This document shows, piece by piece, positions 26,897 to 35,185 of a DNA stretch of 64,000 nt (position 1 is the stretch's first letter; every line of letters starts with the position of its first letter). A program made the position numbers and the translations under genes. The notes beneath the pieces were generated by a model. That model searched no databases. It was not told the DNA's origin and saw nothing but the letters and a program-made list of their open reading frames with translations. The DNA comes from JAZLFH01 sp045615705 (GTDB lineage Bacteria; Bacillota; Clostridia; UMGS1883), in assembly GCA_045615705.1 (NCBI GenBank), contig JAZLFH010000012.1, forward strand, positions 4,665-68,664, written 5' to 3'.

Positions 26897-27628
26897 ATGT
26901 ACGGTAATTTTGCATATTTATATGATCGTCTTATGTCGGATACCGACTATGATTTGTGGTGCGATTTTTACCTTAGGGCATTTAAAAAATATAATACAGA
27001 TGCAAAATTAGGACTTGATATGGGTTGCGGAACGGGAAATATCACGATGCGTTTAAAGGATAAAGGCATTGATATGATAGGACTTGACATATCAAGCGAG
27101 ATGCTTTCGGTAGCAAGAAATAAAGACAGTAAAATTTTGTACCTTAATGCTTCCATGACCGATTTTGAACTTTACGGAACGGTAGATTTTGTAATATCGG
27201 CTCTTGATTGCATAAACTATATTACGGATAAGAGAGAGTTAAAAAAGTGCTTCAAACTCGTAAATAACTACCTAAATCCAAAGGGACTTTTCATTTTTGA
27301 TGTAAATACTCCGTATAAAATAGAAAATATTTTAGGCTCAAATACATTTGCGGAAGATAAAAACGGAATTTTCTACTCCTGGCAGAGTTATTTTGATAAA
27401 AAGAGTAAAATATGCGAGTATGATTTGACATTTTTTGAAAAGCAGGACGAAAATTTCATAAGAACAGACGAAAAACAGTTTCAGCGGGCATACAGTATGG
27501 AAGAAATAGAAAAACTCATAATTGATTCCGGGTTGGAATATTTGGGCGTGTATAATTCTTGTTTTAAAAAAGCGGGAAAAACCGATGAAAGATGGTTTTT
27601 CATAGCACGGGAAAGAGGCAAAAAATGA
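26897..27628 (+). CDS. SAM-dependent class I methyltransferase
   Basis: 243 aa from the ATG at 26897, 4 nt after the pcrA stop; the longer frame lies inside pcrA. SAM motif I is LGLDMGCGTGNITMRL (about 37-52), followed by acidic motif II (MIGLDIS) and FVISALDCINYI. The N terminus MYGNFAYLYDRLMSD is typical of Bacillota small-molecule methyltransferases often annotated as methyltransferase domain 25 proteins. Substrate unknown. It overlaps the flavoprotein gene by 4 nt. Confidence 0.85.
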   Translation: MYGNFAYLYDRLMSDTDYDLWCDFYLRAFKKYNTDAKLGLDMGCGTGNITMRLKDKGIDMIGLDISSEMLSVARNKDSKILYLNASMTDFELYGTVDFVISALDCINYITDKRELKKCFKLVNNYLNPKGLFIFDVNTPYKIENILGSNTFAEDKNGIFYSWQSYFDKKSKICEYDLTFFEKQDENFIRTDEKQFQRAYSMEEIEKLIIDSGLEYLGVYNSCFKKAGKTDERWFFIARERGKK

Positions 27629-28830
27629 TAGTTGTAATAGGTGGCGGAGCATCGGGAATGATGGCGTCAATTTCTGCCTCGGAGATGGGAAAAGAAGTAG
27701 TTTTAATAGAGAAAACCAAAAGGCTCGGAACTAAACTTTCAATCACCGGCAAGGGAAGATGCAATATAACAAATGCGTGCGACAGAGATGAGTTTTTCTC
27801 TAACATTCCTACAAATCCAAAGTTTTTGTACAGTGCTTTCAGTACATTTTCAAATTATGATGCGATAGATTTTTTTGAAAGAAACGGCGTAAGCACAAAA
27901 ATTGAAAGAGGAAAAAGGGTCTTTCCGAAAAGCGACAAGGCGACAGATGTCGTAAATGCACTCACATCAAAGATGAAAGAACTCGGGGTAAAGGTTATCT
28001 TTGATACGGCAGAAGAGATAATTACAGAAAACAAGAAAGTTGTGGGAGTAAAGTGTAGGGACAGAACATATAAATGCGACAGCGTCTTAATTGCAACAGG
28101 CGGTAAGAGTTATCCCAAAACAGGGTCAACGGGCGATGGATATGAGTTAGCAAAAAAAGTTGGGCATACTGTAATAAAACCCAAACCGTCATTAGTGCCT
28201 CTTGTTACAAAAGAAGATGTTTCTTCGCTTATGGGTTTGTCGCTCAAAAATGCAGCAATTACGCTGTTTGACAGGAGTAATAAACTCTGCTACCAAGACT
28301 TTGGCGAGATGCTCTTTACACATTTTGGTTTATCGGGACCGGTAATACTTTCCGCAAGCAGCAGATTAAAAGACATATCGGGAGCAAAAATAGTCGTGGA
28401 TTTAAAACCTGCACTTACGGAAGAAACGCTTGACGAAAGAATACTTCGGGATTTTTCGGAAGAGAAAAATAAAGATTTTATTAATTCTTTGGATAAACTT
28501 CTGCCCAAAAAGATGATTGATTATATAGTTTTCAGAAGCGGAATTAATCCAAGAAAAAAAGTAAATGAAATAACCAAGGAAGAAAGAAAAAACCTGGTCG
28601 TTCTTTTAAAAAATTTATCTTTTGAGATAAAAGACTTTTTAGGATTGGATGAAGCAATTATAACCTCGGGCGGAGTAGATACAAAAGAAATAAACCCAAA
28701 GACTATGGAGTCAAAAATAATAGAAGGACTTTATTTTTCGGGCGAGGTAATTGACATAGATGCATATACGGGAGGGTTTAACCTCCAAATAGCATTTTCA
28801 AGCGGATATGTCGCAGGAATTAATATGTAG
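27625..28830 (+). CDS. BaiN/HI0933-family flavoprotein (NAD(P)/FAD-dependent oxidoreductase)
   Basis: 401 aa from the ATG at 27625 (ATGA overlap with the gene before). The FAD dinucleotide-binding loop is VVIGGGASGMMAS at the N terminus, and KLSITGKGRCNITNAC, a signature of this family, follows at about residues 40-57. The C-terminal GLYFSGEVIDIDAYTGGFN returns to the FAD site. Family members are conserved, mostly uncharacterised flavoproteins; BaiN has been linked to bile-acid dehydroxylation, but that cannot be assumed here. GTGG-rich sequence after the stop gives the ribosome site for the HutP-like gene. Confidence 0.88.
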   Translation: MIVVIGGGASGMMASISASEMGKEVVLIEKTKRLGTKLSITGKGRCNITNACDRDEFFSNIPTNPKFLYSAFSTFSNYDAIDFFERNGVSTKIERGKRVFPKSDKATDVVNALTSKMKELGVKVIFDTAEEIITENKKVVGVKCRDRTYKCDSVLIATGGKSYPKTGSTGDGYELAKKVGHTVIKPKPSLVPLVTKEDVSSLMGLSLKNAAITLFDRSNKLCYQDFGEMLFTHFGLSGPVILSASSRLKDISGAKIVVDLKPALTEETLDERILRDFSEEKNKDFINSLDKLLPKKMIDYIVFRSGINPRKKVNEITKEERKNLVVLLKNLSFEIKDFLGLDEAIITSGGVDTKEINPKTMESKIIEGLYFSGEVIDIDAYTGGFNLQIAFSSGYVAGINM

Positions 28831-28840
28831 GAGTGGTAAT

Positions 28841-29254
28841 ATGACAGAAATTAAAAGCAGTGATGTAGCGCGTGCAGCACTGACAATTTCAATGACACAG
28901 TCAAGACAGGAAGAGGAAACAATAAAAAAACAGTATAAAGAATACGGGATTCGCTCTGTTGCGGTTGACTTTGGAGGAGAGTTTCTGTCTTCGATTCCAA
29001 AGATAATTGAACGGGCGGTAGTTTCGGCACGAAGAGAAGGCGTAATTTCGGACGGCCATACAGAAGAAGGTGCGGTAGCAGGAGCCACTCACGAAGCAAT
29101 AAGCCAGATTTCAAGTAAGGTTATCGGCATGAATGTTGGCGGAAAAATCGGCATTGCAAGATACGGTGAGCATGTTGTTGTTGCGGTATTCTTTTTGGTG
29201 GGACTTTTAAATTTGAACGATGTATGTGTCGGACTCGGACACAGAGCACTTTAA
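28841..29254 (+). CDS. HutP-family protein
   Basis: 137 aa from the ATG at 28841, with TAGGAGTGG upstream. HutP of Bacillus is a histidine- and Mg-dependent RNA-binding antiterminator of the hut operon. The similarity is over the full length, clearest in the C-terminal strands KIGIARYGEHVVVAVFFLVGL and NDVCVGLGHRAL. By my alignment two of the Bacillus metal-ligand histidines (His73, His77) fall on Gly residues in EEGAVAGATHEAI, so ligand use may differ. No hut genes are near; cmk follows by 12 nt. The RNA target is unknown. Confidence 0.75.
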   Translation: MTEIKSSDVARAALTISMTQSRQEEETIKKQYKEYGIRSVAVDFGGEFLSSIPKIIERAVVSARREGVISDGHTEEGAVAGATHEAISQISSKVIGMNVGGKIGIARYGEHVVVAVFFLVGLLNLNDVCVGLGHRAL

Positions 29255-29266
29255 GGAGGAAAAGTT

Positions 29267-29938
29267 ATGACGGTTCAGGTAGCACTTGACGGACCTGCCG
29301 GGGCAGGGAAAAGTACAATCGCAAAGAGAGTGGCGAAGGATTTGGGATTCATCTATATAGACACGGGAGCGATGTACCGTGCAGTTGCTCTTAAAGCGAT
29401 AAAGAGCGGGATTACACCATCTGATGAAAAAGAAGTTGAAAAAATGCTTCCGATATTGGATATTGATATACGCCACCAAGACGGAGTGCAGAAAGTTTTC
29501 CTTGACGGTGAAGATGTTTCGGAAAAAATCCGCACACCCGAAGTGTCGGTCGCCGCAAGTGATATTTCGGCAATCCCGAAGGTAAGACTTAAAATGGTTG
29601 ATATGCAGCGTGATTTGGCAGGAAGCCACAATGTAATTATGGACGGCAGAGATATAGGAACTTATGTGCTTCCGAATGCAAAAATTAAAATCTTTTTAAC
29701 TGCTTCAACTGAAAAAAGAGCGGAAAGAAGATATAAAGAACTTTTGGAAAAAGGTACAAGTACAACCTTTGAAGAGGTAAAAAAAGACATGGAATACCGT
29801 GATAAAAACGATTCCACAAGAGCATTTGCACCTTTAAAGGTAGCGGACGGCGCCAAGGTAATAGACACAAGTGATTTAAATTTGGAAGAAAGCATAAATA
29901 CGGTAATTGAGCATATTAAAAGTGAGGTTGAACTTTAA
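29267..29938 (+). CDS. cmk: Cytidylate kinase
   Basis: 223 aa. It phosphorylates CMP and dCMP with ATP. The P-loop is GPAGAGKSTIAKR at the N terminus; YIDTGAMYRAVAL, SDISAIPKVR and MDGRDIGTYVLPNA are CMP-binding and lid segments, and ASTEKRAERRYKEL completes the lid. AAGGAGG precedes the ATG. The cmk-plsC-ispH-rpsA order is common in Clostridia. A second, more distant cytidylate-kinase-like gene lies at 53.7 kb. Confidence 0.96.
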   Translation: MTVQVALDGPAGAGKSTIAKRVAKDLGFIYIDTGAMYRAVALKAIKSGITPSDEKEVEKMLPILDIDIRHQDGVQKVFLDGEDVSEKIRTPEVSVAASDISAIPKVRLKMVDMQRDLAGSHNVIMDGRDIGTYVLPNAKIKIFLTASTEKRAERRYKELLEKGTSTTFEEVKKDMEYRDKNDSTRAFAPLKVADGAKVIDTSDLNLEESINTVIEHIKSEVEL

Positions 29939-30492
29939 TGCTTTACTCTTTCGTAAGAGGAATTATTCTTTCATTTTATAAGGTTGTTTTCTTTGAAAAG
30001 AGCGAGGGATTTGAAAATATACCAAGCGGCGGATTTATAATATGTGCAAACCACCACAGTAATTGGGATCCGGTTACAATTTTTGCGGTTTTTAAAAGAA
30101 AACTGACATTTATGGCAAAGGAAGAACTTTTTAAAATCCCGGTATTAAGAACAATAATCAAAAAATTCGGAGCATATCCGATAAGAAGAGGGAGAGCAAC
30201 GGTATCTTCAATAAAGACTGCAATAAGCGTTACGAAAAACGGCGGAGTTACACTTATTTTCCCCGAAGGCAGAAGGGTAAAAAGAGGGGAAAAAGTTGAG
30301 GTAAAAAGCAGTATTGTAAGAATTGCAAATCAAACGGGAGTACCTCTTTTACCGGTTACAATAAAGGGTAAATACACTCCGTTTTCCCGCATTAAAGTAA
30401 TAGTGCATGAGCCTATTTATTGCCAAGATGCGGAAAATGAAGAAAAAATCACCAAGACTTTGATGGATGAAATCTATAAAAGTATTGATTGA
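29938..30492 (+). CDS. plsC: 1-acyl-sn-glycerol-3-phosphate acyltransferase
   Basis: 184 aa. It adds the second acyl chain to make phosphatidic acid at the membrane. The catalytic NHxxxxD motif is NHHSNWD (about 39-45), the glycerophosphate-binding block is FPEGRR near residue 105, and a hydrophobic N-terminal segment can anchor it. Its ATG shares one base with the cmk stop (TAATG). It ends 8 nt before ispH. Confidence 0.94.
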   Translation: MLYSFVRGIILSFYKVVFFEKSEGFENIPSGGFIICANHHSNWDPVTIFAVFKRKLTFMAKEELFKIPVLRTIIKKFGAYPIRRGRATVSSIKTAISVTKNGGVTLIFPEGRRVKRGEKVEVKSSIVRIANQTGVPLLPVTIKGKYTPFSRIKVIVHEPIYCQDAENEEKITKTLMDEIYKSID

Positions 30493-30500
30493 GGAGTTTT

Positions 30501-32582
30501 ATGAGAGAAGTAAAAATTGCAAAATCGGCAGGCTTTTGCTTTGGCGTGAGCAGAGCCTTGGGCATAGTACAAGACGGCGTAAAAAACGGTAAAAAGATTG
30601 TTACGGTCGGACCTATTATTCATAACAGACAAATTGTTGATGAACTTTTAAAAAAAGGCGTAGAAATAATAAAAGAAACAAAGGACGCAAAAAAAGGCGA
30701 TACAGTGGTAATAAGAAGCCATGGAATCACAAAGGCGGAAGAAAATGTTTTAAAAGAAAACAAAGTTGACTATATTGATGCGACATGTCCTTTCGTTAAG
30801 AAAATTCACAACATTGTGGGCGAAAATTTTTCAAACGGCAAAAAAATAGTAATAATCGGAGACGACTCGCACCCCGAAGTTTTGGGAATAAACGGCTGGT
30901 GCGAAAATTCGGCAATTGTAATTAAAACCGAAGATGAAGCAAAACTGCTTTCGGGAAGGGAAAATCTTTGTGTGGTATCTCAGACAACATTTGAAAGAGA
31001 TACCTATGAGAAAATTGTAAAAATTATAAAAAACTCTTGCAAAGATGCCGTGTTTTTTGATACAATATGTTCGGCTACCGATGAAAGGCAAAAAAGTGCA
31101 GAAGCTTTGGCAAAAAAAAGTGATGTATTTATTGTCTTGGGCGGACAGCATAGTTCAAATTCGAGAAAACTTTTTGAAATATCAAAAAAGTTTTGCGAAA
31201 ATACATATTTTGCCGAAGGTTTGTGGGAACTTCCCGCAGATGTTTTGAAAAAAGGCAAAAAAATAGGGATAACCGCCGGTGCATCTACACCGGATTGGAT
31301 AATAAAGGAGGTTTTCACAACTATGGTTGATGAAAGAGGAACAAGTATTGGAAATACAAAGGAAGGAAACGCTGAATTGTCATTTGCAGAAGCACTTGAA
31401 GAGTCCCTTGTAACACTCAGTACAGGTAAAGTGGTTACGGGTACGGTAATTGGTATAACACCAACAGAAGTGTATGTAAATTTAGGATATAAGGCAGACG
31501 GAATCATTCCGGTGGACGAGCTTTCGGACGATCCCGATGTTAAAGCAGAAGATATCGTAAAGATTGGCGACACGATTGAGGCTTTTGTAGTAAGAGTCAA
31601 TGATGTTGAAGGTTATGTAAAACTCAGCAAGAAGAAGATTGATGCAATCAAGAACTGGGAAAAAATTGAATCAGCGGCAGAGACGGGTGAGGTTCTTCAA
31701 TGCAGAGTAACGGAAGCGGTTAACCGCGGTGTTGTTGCAAGCGTATTTGGTTGCAGAGTTTTTGTACCGGCTTCTATGGCGAGCGAGCGTTTTATGAAAG
31801 ATTTGACTCCGCTTGTCGGAAAGAAGTTCCCGATTAAGATTGTTGCAATCAGAGAAGACAGACGCGGAAAGAAAGCAATCGGTTCAATCAAGGCTGTTCT
31901 TTTGGAAGAAAAGAGCAAGAAGGCAGAAGAGTTCTGGGCAAATGTTGAAGAAGGCAAACACTATACAGGTGTTGTTAAAGGAATCACAAGTTTCGGTGCA
32001 TTTGTCGATGTCGGCGGTGTAGAAGGTCTTGTACACATTTCTCAACTTTCCTGGGGCAGAATTAAAAATGCAAGCGAAGTGGTTAAAGAAGGCGATGAGG
32101 TAGATGTTTACATCATCGAAGCCAATAAAGAAACAGGAAAGGTTTCTCTCGGTTACAGAAATCCCGAAGATGACCCTTGGGCAAAGGCAAAGGCAACACT
32201 TAATGTTGACGATGTTGTTAATGTAAAAATTGTAAGACTTAAACCATTCGGTGCATTCGCAGAGATTATGGAAAACATTGACGGACTTATTCATATTTCG
32301 CAGATTGCAAATAAGAGAATAGGTAAGCCCGGCGATGTGTTGAAAGTCGGCGAGTGGGTTGATGCCAAGATTACAGACATTGATTGGGAAAAGAAAAAAA
32401 TCAGCCTTTCAATAAAAGAACTTCTTCCTTCCGAGGAAGCGCCTAAGAAAGAGGAAAAAGAAGAGGTCGAGGAAGAAACAAAGCAGGAAATATCAGAATC
32501 TATTGAAGAAGTAAACACGGAAACAACAGAAGAAGTTACTGAAGAAGTAAGCAAGGAAACAACAGAAGAAGTTACCGAATAA
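30501..32582 (+). CDS. ispH: IspH fused to S1-type RNA-binding domains
   Basis: 693 aa. Residues 1 to about 285 are HMBPP reductase, the last enzyme of the MEP isoprenoid route, with the three Fe-S cysteines Cys13 (GFCFGV), Cys96 (DATCPFV) and Cys190 (DTICSAT). From about 300 come four S1 repeats, including VVTGTVIGITPTEVYVNLG, YTGVVKGITSFGAFVDVGG and VKIVRLKPFGAFAEI. The tail is about 45 residues rich in Glu and Thr. This fusion recurs in Clostridia, where it may stand in for ribosomal protein S1. The ATG at 30501 has GAGGAG upstream; a more upstream in-frame ATG lacks a site. A terminator follows. Confidence 0.95.
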   Translation: MREVKIAKSAGFCFGVSRALGIVQDGVKNGKKIVTVGPIIHNRQIVDELLKKGVEIIKETKDAKKGDTVVIRSHGITKAEENVLKENKVDYIDATCPFVKKIHNIVGENFSNGKKIVIIGDDSHPEVLGINGWCENSAIVIKTEDEAKLLSGRENLCVVSQTTFERDTYEKIVKIIKNSCKDAVFFDTICSATDERQKSAEALAKKSDVFIVLGGQHSSNSRKLFEISKKFCENTYFAEGLWELPADVLKKGKKIGITAGASTPDWIIKEVFTTMVDERGTSIGNTKEGNAELSFAEALEESLVTLSTGKVVTGTVIGITPTEVYVNLGYKADGIIPVDELSDDPDVKAEDIVKIGDTIEAFVVRVNDVEGYVKLSKKKIDAIKNWEKIESAAETGEVLQCRVTEAVNRGVVASVFGCRVFVPASMASERFMKDLTPLVGKKFPIKIVAIREDRRGKKAIGSIKAVLLEEKSKKAEEFWANVEEGKHYTGVVKGITSFGAFVDVGGVEGLVHISQLSWGRIKNASEVVKEGDEVDVYIIEANKETGKVSLGYRNPEDDPWAKAKATLNVDDVVNVKIVRLKPFGAFAEIMENIDGLIHISQIANKRIGKPGDVLKVGEWVDAKITDIDWEKKKISLSIKELLPSEEAPKKEEKEEVEEETKQEISESIEEVNTETTEEVTEEVSKETTEEVTE

Positions 32583-32587
32583 AAAAA

Positions 32588-32606
32588 AGAGTGGCTAAGC
32601 CACTCT
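32588..32606. terminator. Terminator between ispH-S1 and the SASP gene
   Basis: 8-bp stem AGAGTGGC / GCCACTCT with loop TAA, flanked by A and T runs on either side, so it can work for both converging genes. Its T run ends at the SASP stop codon. Confidence 0.85.
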
Positions 32607-32611
32607 TTTTT

Positions 32612-32809
32612 TTACTTCATGCGGTTTTCGTAGTCTTCAATCATTTTCTTAACCATCTGTCCGCCGACAGAACCGTTTTCTCTGCTGGTCTTGTCGCCGT
32701 TATATCCGTGGTTTAAAGTAACGCCGACTTCGTTTGCAGCTTCCATCTTGAACTTATCAAGTGCTGCTCTTGCCTCCGGAACTACATTTCTGTTTTTTCT
32801 TGTTGCCAT
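32612..32809 (-). CDS. Small acid-soluble spore protein, alpha/beta type
   Basis: 65 aa. SASPs coat spore DNA and protect it from UV and heat. The germination-protease region aligns with LDKFKMEAANEVG (cleavage expected within the conserved E-A segment), and GGQMVKKMIEDYE is the C-terminal DNA-binding block. The N terminus ATRKNRNVVPEARAAL is typical. An upstream GAATA and CAAAATA pair about 18 nt apart could be a forespore sigma-G promoter, but it matches imperfectly. It lies beside the spore-cortex genes cwlD and the deacetylase. Confidence 0.95.
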   Translation of the reverse strand: MATRKNRNVVPEARAALDKFKMEAANEVGVTLNHGYNGDKTSRENGSVGGQMVKKMIEDYENRMK

Positions 32810-32872
32810 AATATTTTTACACTCCTTTTATTTGGTTTCGTTCCTATTTTGAGGCAAAAATTAAAACTTTAT

Positions 32873-33472
32873 TCATTCAATTTTTTCCAATTTATTTACC
32901 GACACCTCGTAGGCAGTTCTGTCTTCAATTTCAAAATCCGAAATTTTCTTTTGATATTTTCTTGATTGCAGTCTTCCGGATATAAAAATGTTGTCGCCGA
33001 CATCAAAAAGCGAAGATATGCGTGCGTTTTGTCCCCACGCAATGGTCGGAATATAGTCGGAACGGTTAAAAGAGCGGTTAACGGCTACTATCATATCCGT
33101 TATTTCTCTGCCGAGAGGTGTTTGGCGGTAGGTTGGAGGTTTGCACAAAAAAGCGTTAAGTTCAATCTCGTTTTTATAGTCGTCAAACGGGGAAAGTTTT
33201 ATGCTGTGGCAAAAAACAGTGAGTACAAGTTTTGTTTTTGAACCGATAAACCTGTTATAAGAGCGAAGTTCACCTATAACGCTTATTCTGTCGCCGGTAT
33301 TTAACTCATTTGGGATTAACTTTTCGCTCAGGGTAAATGGTATAAAGTCGAAAGTGTCGCTGAGGCGTGCTACATTCAAAGTACCGTTGTAAAAATGCTC
33401 TCCTTTAACACTGTGGCTGTAATTAAGACCTTCTGAAAGATCTCCGCAAAGGCGGATTGAATTATTATCCAA
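32873..33472 (-). CDS. SSB-like protein with two OB-type folds
   Basis: 199 aa from a TTG at 33472, chosen because AAAGGAG lies 8 nt upstream; an ATG at 33511 would overlap the gene before it and has no site. The C-terminal ~100 residues match single-stranded DNA-binding protein: NAFLCKPPTYRQTPLGREITDMIVAVNR, IPTIAWGQNA and a GRLQSRKYQKK segment. The first ~95 residues look like a second OB fold (TGDRISVIGELRSYNR). There is no acidic DDDIPF tail for partner docking. A role in single-strand DNA binding is likely; it is not the main replicative SSB by length and ending. Confidence 0.75.
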   Translation of the reverse strand: MDNNSIRLCGDLSEGLNYSHSVKGEHFYNGTLNVARLSDTFDFIPFTLSEKLIPNELNTGDRISVIGELRSYNRFIGSKTKLVLTVFCHSIKLSPFDDYKNEIELNAFLCKPPTYRQTPLGREITDMIVAVNRSFNRSDYIPTIAWGQNARISSLFDVGDNIFISGRLQSRKYQKKISDFEIEDRTAYEVSVNKLEKIE

Positions 33473-33485
33473 TATGTACACTCCT

Positions 33486-34241
33486 TTAATTTTTAAATTG
33501 TCTGCCCTCATGGTTTATAGAGTAATTGTCTTTGTAAATTAAATCCGAAACAGTGGTAAAACTGTACCCTTCGTTTGAAAGCGAATCTAAAATATCGCCG
33601 ATACTTTTTGCCGTATTTTCAGTTCCGTTGTGGAAAAGAATGATTGAACCGGATTTTACTCTGTCAAGAATTCGTTTTTTCATTTGTTCTTTTGTGTAGC
33701 CACGCCAGTCAAGACTGTCTGTATCCCATTGAATTAATGTGTGGTTTGATTCTTTAACGGCAATGACACTGTTATTGTCATAGTCGCCGGACGGTGCACG
33801 GACAAGGGTTGTGCGTACACCCAAAATACTTTCTGTTACATCATCGCATTTATTAATATCAGATATGATTTCTTCCTTGCTTAGTTTTGAATACAAGGTG
33901 TGATTATAACTGTGGTTTGCTATTTCGTGTCCTTGTGAGTAAATCTTTTTTAGGGCATCGGGGTATTTTTCCGCCCAAGTACCTACAATAAAAAATGTAC
34001 ACTTAGCGTTTCTTTCATTGAGTTCGTCTAAAATTATATCAATATCGTCTGCGTTCCAAGCACAGTTAAAGGTTACGGCAATTTTTTTATCATTTCGTTC
34101 AACACTGTAAACAGGGATTTCCTTTTCTGTTGCCGATGCCTCTTTTATGCCGTGATACGAAAGAGGTACAATCCCTGCGATTAAGACCGTAATTAAAACG
34201 ATAACAATGATGGCATATTTATCAAAAACAAAGATTTTCAA
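33486..34241 (-). CDS. Polysaccharide deacetylase (NodB fold), probably sporulation-linked
   Basis: 251 aa with an N-terminal membrane anchor (residues 8-28) and an extracytoplasmic NodB domain. Visible motifs: VTFNCAWNADDI (motif 1), ANHSYNHT (metal-binding His pair), RAPSGDYD (motif 3) and SIILFHN (motif 5). In motif 1 the first catalytic Asp of TFDD is Asn, so chemistry or activity may be altered. Its start overlaps the cwlD stop by 4 nt. PdaA-type deacetylases act after CwlD to form muramic delta-lactam in spore cortex; that role is inferred from the pairing, and PdaB-like function is the alternative. Confidence 0.82.
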   Translation of the reverse strand: MKIFVFDKYAIIVIVLITVLIAGIVPLSYHGIKEASATEKEIPVYSVERNDKKIAVTFNCAWNADDIDIILDELNERNAKCTFFIVGTWAEKYPDALKKIYSQGHEIANHSYNHTLYSKLSKEEIISDINKCDDVTESILGVRTTLVRAPSGDYDNNSVIAVKESNHTLIQWDTDSLDWRGYTKEQMKKRILDRVKSGSIILFHNGTENTAKSIGDILDSLSNEGYSFTTVSDLIYKDNYSINHEGRQFKN

Positions 34242-34951
34242 TGTTTATCGCCTCCGACACATTCATAATATTTTATTATCCCATCGCATATAGATGCCGA
34301 AACCCTTTTTTGGTAGTCGTCCGTGTTTAAAAGTGCTTCTTCATCGGGATTGGATAAAAATCCGCACTCTGCAATTACGGTTGGTATTTTGGAATTTTTT
34401 AAAAGATATATGTTTCTCCCCGGGGCTTTTACGCTTCGGGTTTGGTTTTTTTCATCAATTTTTCTAAACTCTTCTTGAATTAATTCCGCCAAAAGAACCG
34501 ATTGCAAAAAGTTTTCCGAATATATAACTTCACCGCCACGATATTTTGACTGCATAAAATTGTTCATGTGAATGCTTACCGCAATGTCGGCGTTCGACTC
34601 ATTAATTATGTCTACACGCTTTTTTAGGTCGTCTTTTTTCTTTTCACGGATTGACTCCTTATCGGAGATTCCGTATTCGTCCTCACGAGTCATAATGACG
34701 GTAAAACCGCGGTTTACAAGTTCTTCTTTAAGATTGTTTGTAACTTTTAGATTAATTTCACTTTCAATCGTTCCGCTTTTACCGACCGCACCGCCGTCAG
34801 GCGAGCCGTGTCCTGCGTCTAAGACTATAACCTTGCTGTTTTGGTGAACAAAGTTAGAAGTGGGATTACTCTTTTTTGGAATTGCTATTGCAACGGCAAA
34901 AATAACGGCAATTGCTAAAACTATTGACCTTTTCTTGACAACGAGAAACAT
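34238..34951 (-). CDS. cwlD: N-acetylmuramoyl-L-alanine amidase CwlD
   Basis: 237 aa with an N-terminal transmembrane segment (about 8-25) and an Amidase_3 domain. Zinc ligands are in VIVLDAGHGSPDGGAVG (His), SEINLKV (Glu) and VSIHMNNF (His); the catalytic Glu is in VIAECGFLSNPDEE. CwlD removes the stem peptide from muramic acid during cortex synthesis. It is the first gene of a minus-strand pair with the deacetylase, next to an SSB-like gene and a SASP gene. Expression in the mother cell or forespore is expected but no clear sigma-E or sigma-G site stands out. Confidence 0.9.
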   Translation of the reverse strand: MFLVVKKRSIVLAIAVIFAVAIAIPKKSNPTSNFVHQNSKVIVLDAGHGSPDGGAVGKSGTIESEINLKVTNNLKEELVNRGFTVIMTREDEYGISDKESIREKKKDDLKKRVDIINESNADIAVSIHMNNFMQSKYRGGEVIYSENFLQSVLLAELIQEEFRKIDEKNQTRSVKAPGRNIYLLKNSKIPTVIAECGFLSNPDEEALLNTDDYQKRVSASICDGIIKYYECVGGDKH

Positions 34952-35030
34952 AAAATCACCTGTGATACAAGTTTATTATTGATTTCGTTGTGATATTCTA
35001 TAAAATTTTGTATAAAATAAAATAAAAGGC

Positions 35031-35059
35031 TTGCATAATCAAAAAAGATGTGTTATAAT
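35031..35059 (+). promoter_or_regulatory. Promoter of tRNA-Cys
   Basis: -35 TTGCAT (35031-35036), 17-bp spacer, -10 TATAAT (35054-35059), about 14 nt upstream of the tRNA. Confidence 0.75.
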
Positions 35060-35072
35060 CCCAAATGTTAAC

Positions 35073-35146
35073 GGCACCATAGCCAAGTGGTAAGGCAGAG
35101 GCCTGCAAAGCCTTTATCCCCAGTTCAAGTCTGGGTGGTGCCTCCA
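35073..35146 (+). tRNA. tRNA-Cys (GCA)
   Basis: 74 nt with the encoded CCA. Acceptor arms GGCACCA / TGGTGCC pair perfectly, the discriminator is T, the anticodon loop is CTGCAAA (anticodon GCA) and the T loop is TTCAAGT. It is a single-gene unit with its own promoter and a terminator 2 nt after the CCA. Confidence 0.97.
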
Positions 35147-35147
35147 G

Positions 35148-35179
35148 AAAAAACGACAAGTGGAAACTTGTCGTTTTTT
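35148..35179 (+). terminator. Terminator of tRNA-Cys
   Basis: 13-bp stem AAAAAACGACAAG / CTTGTCGTTTTTT with a 6-nt loop; palindrome array 1 starts 7 nt later. The last Ts and the following CAACTAAATCCG are also found at array 2. Confidence 0.9.
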
Positions 35180-35185
35180 CAACTA

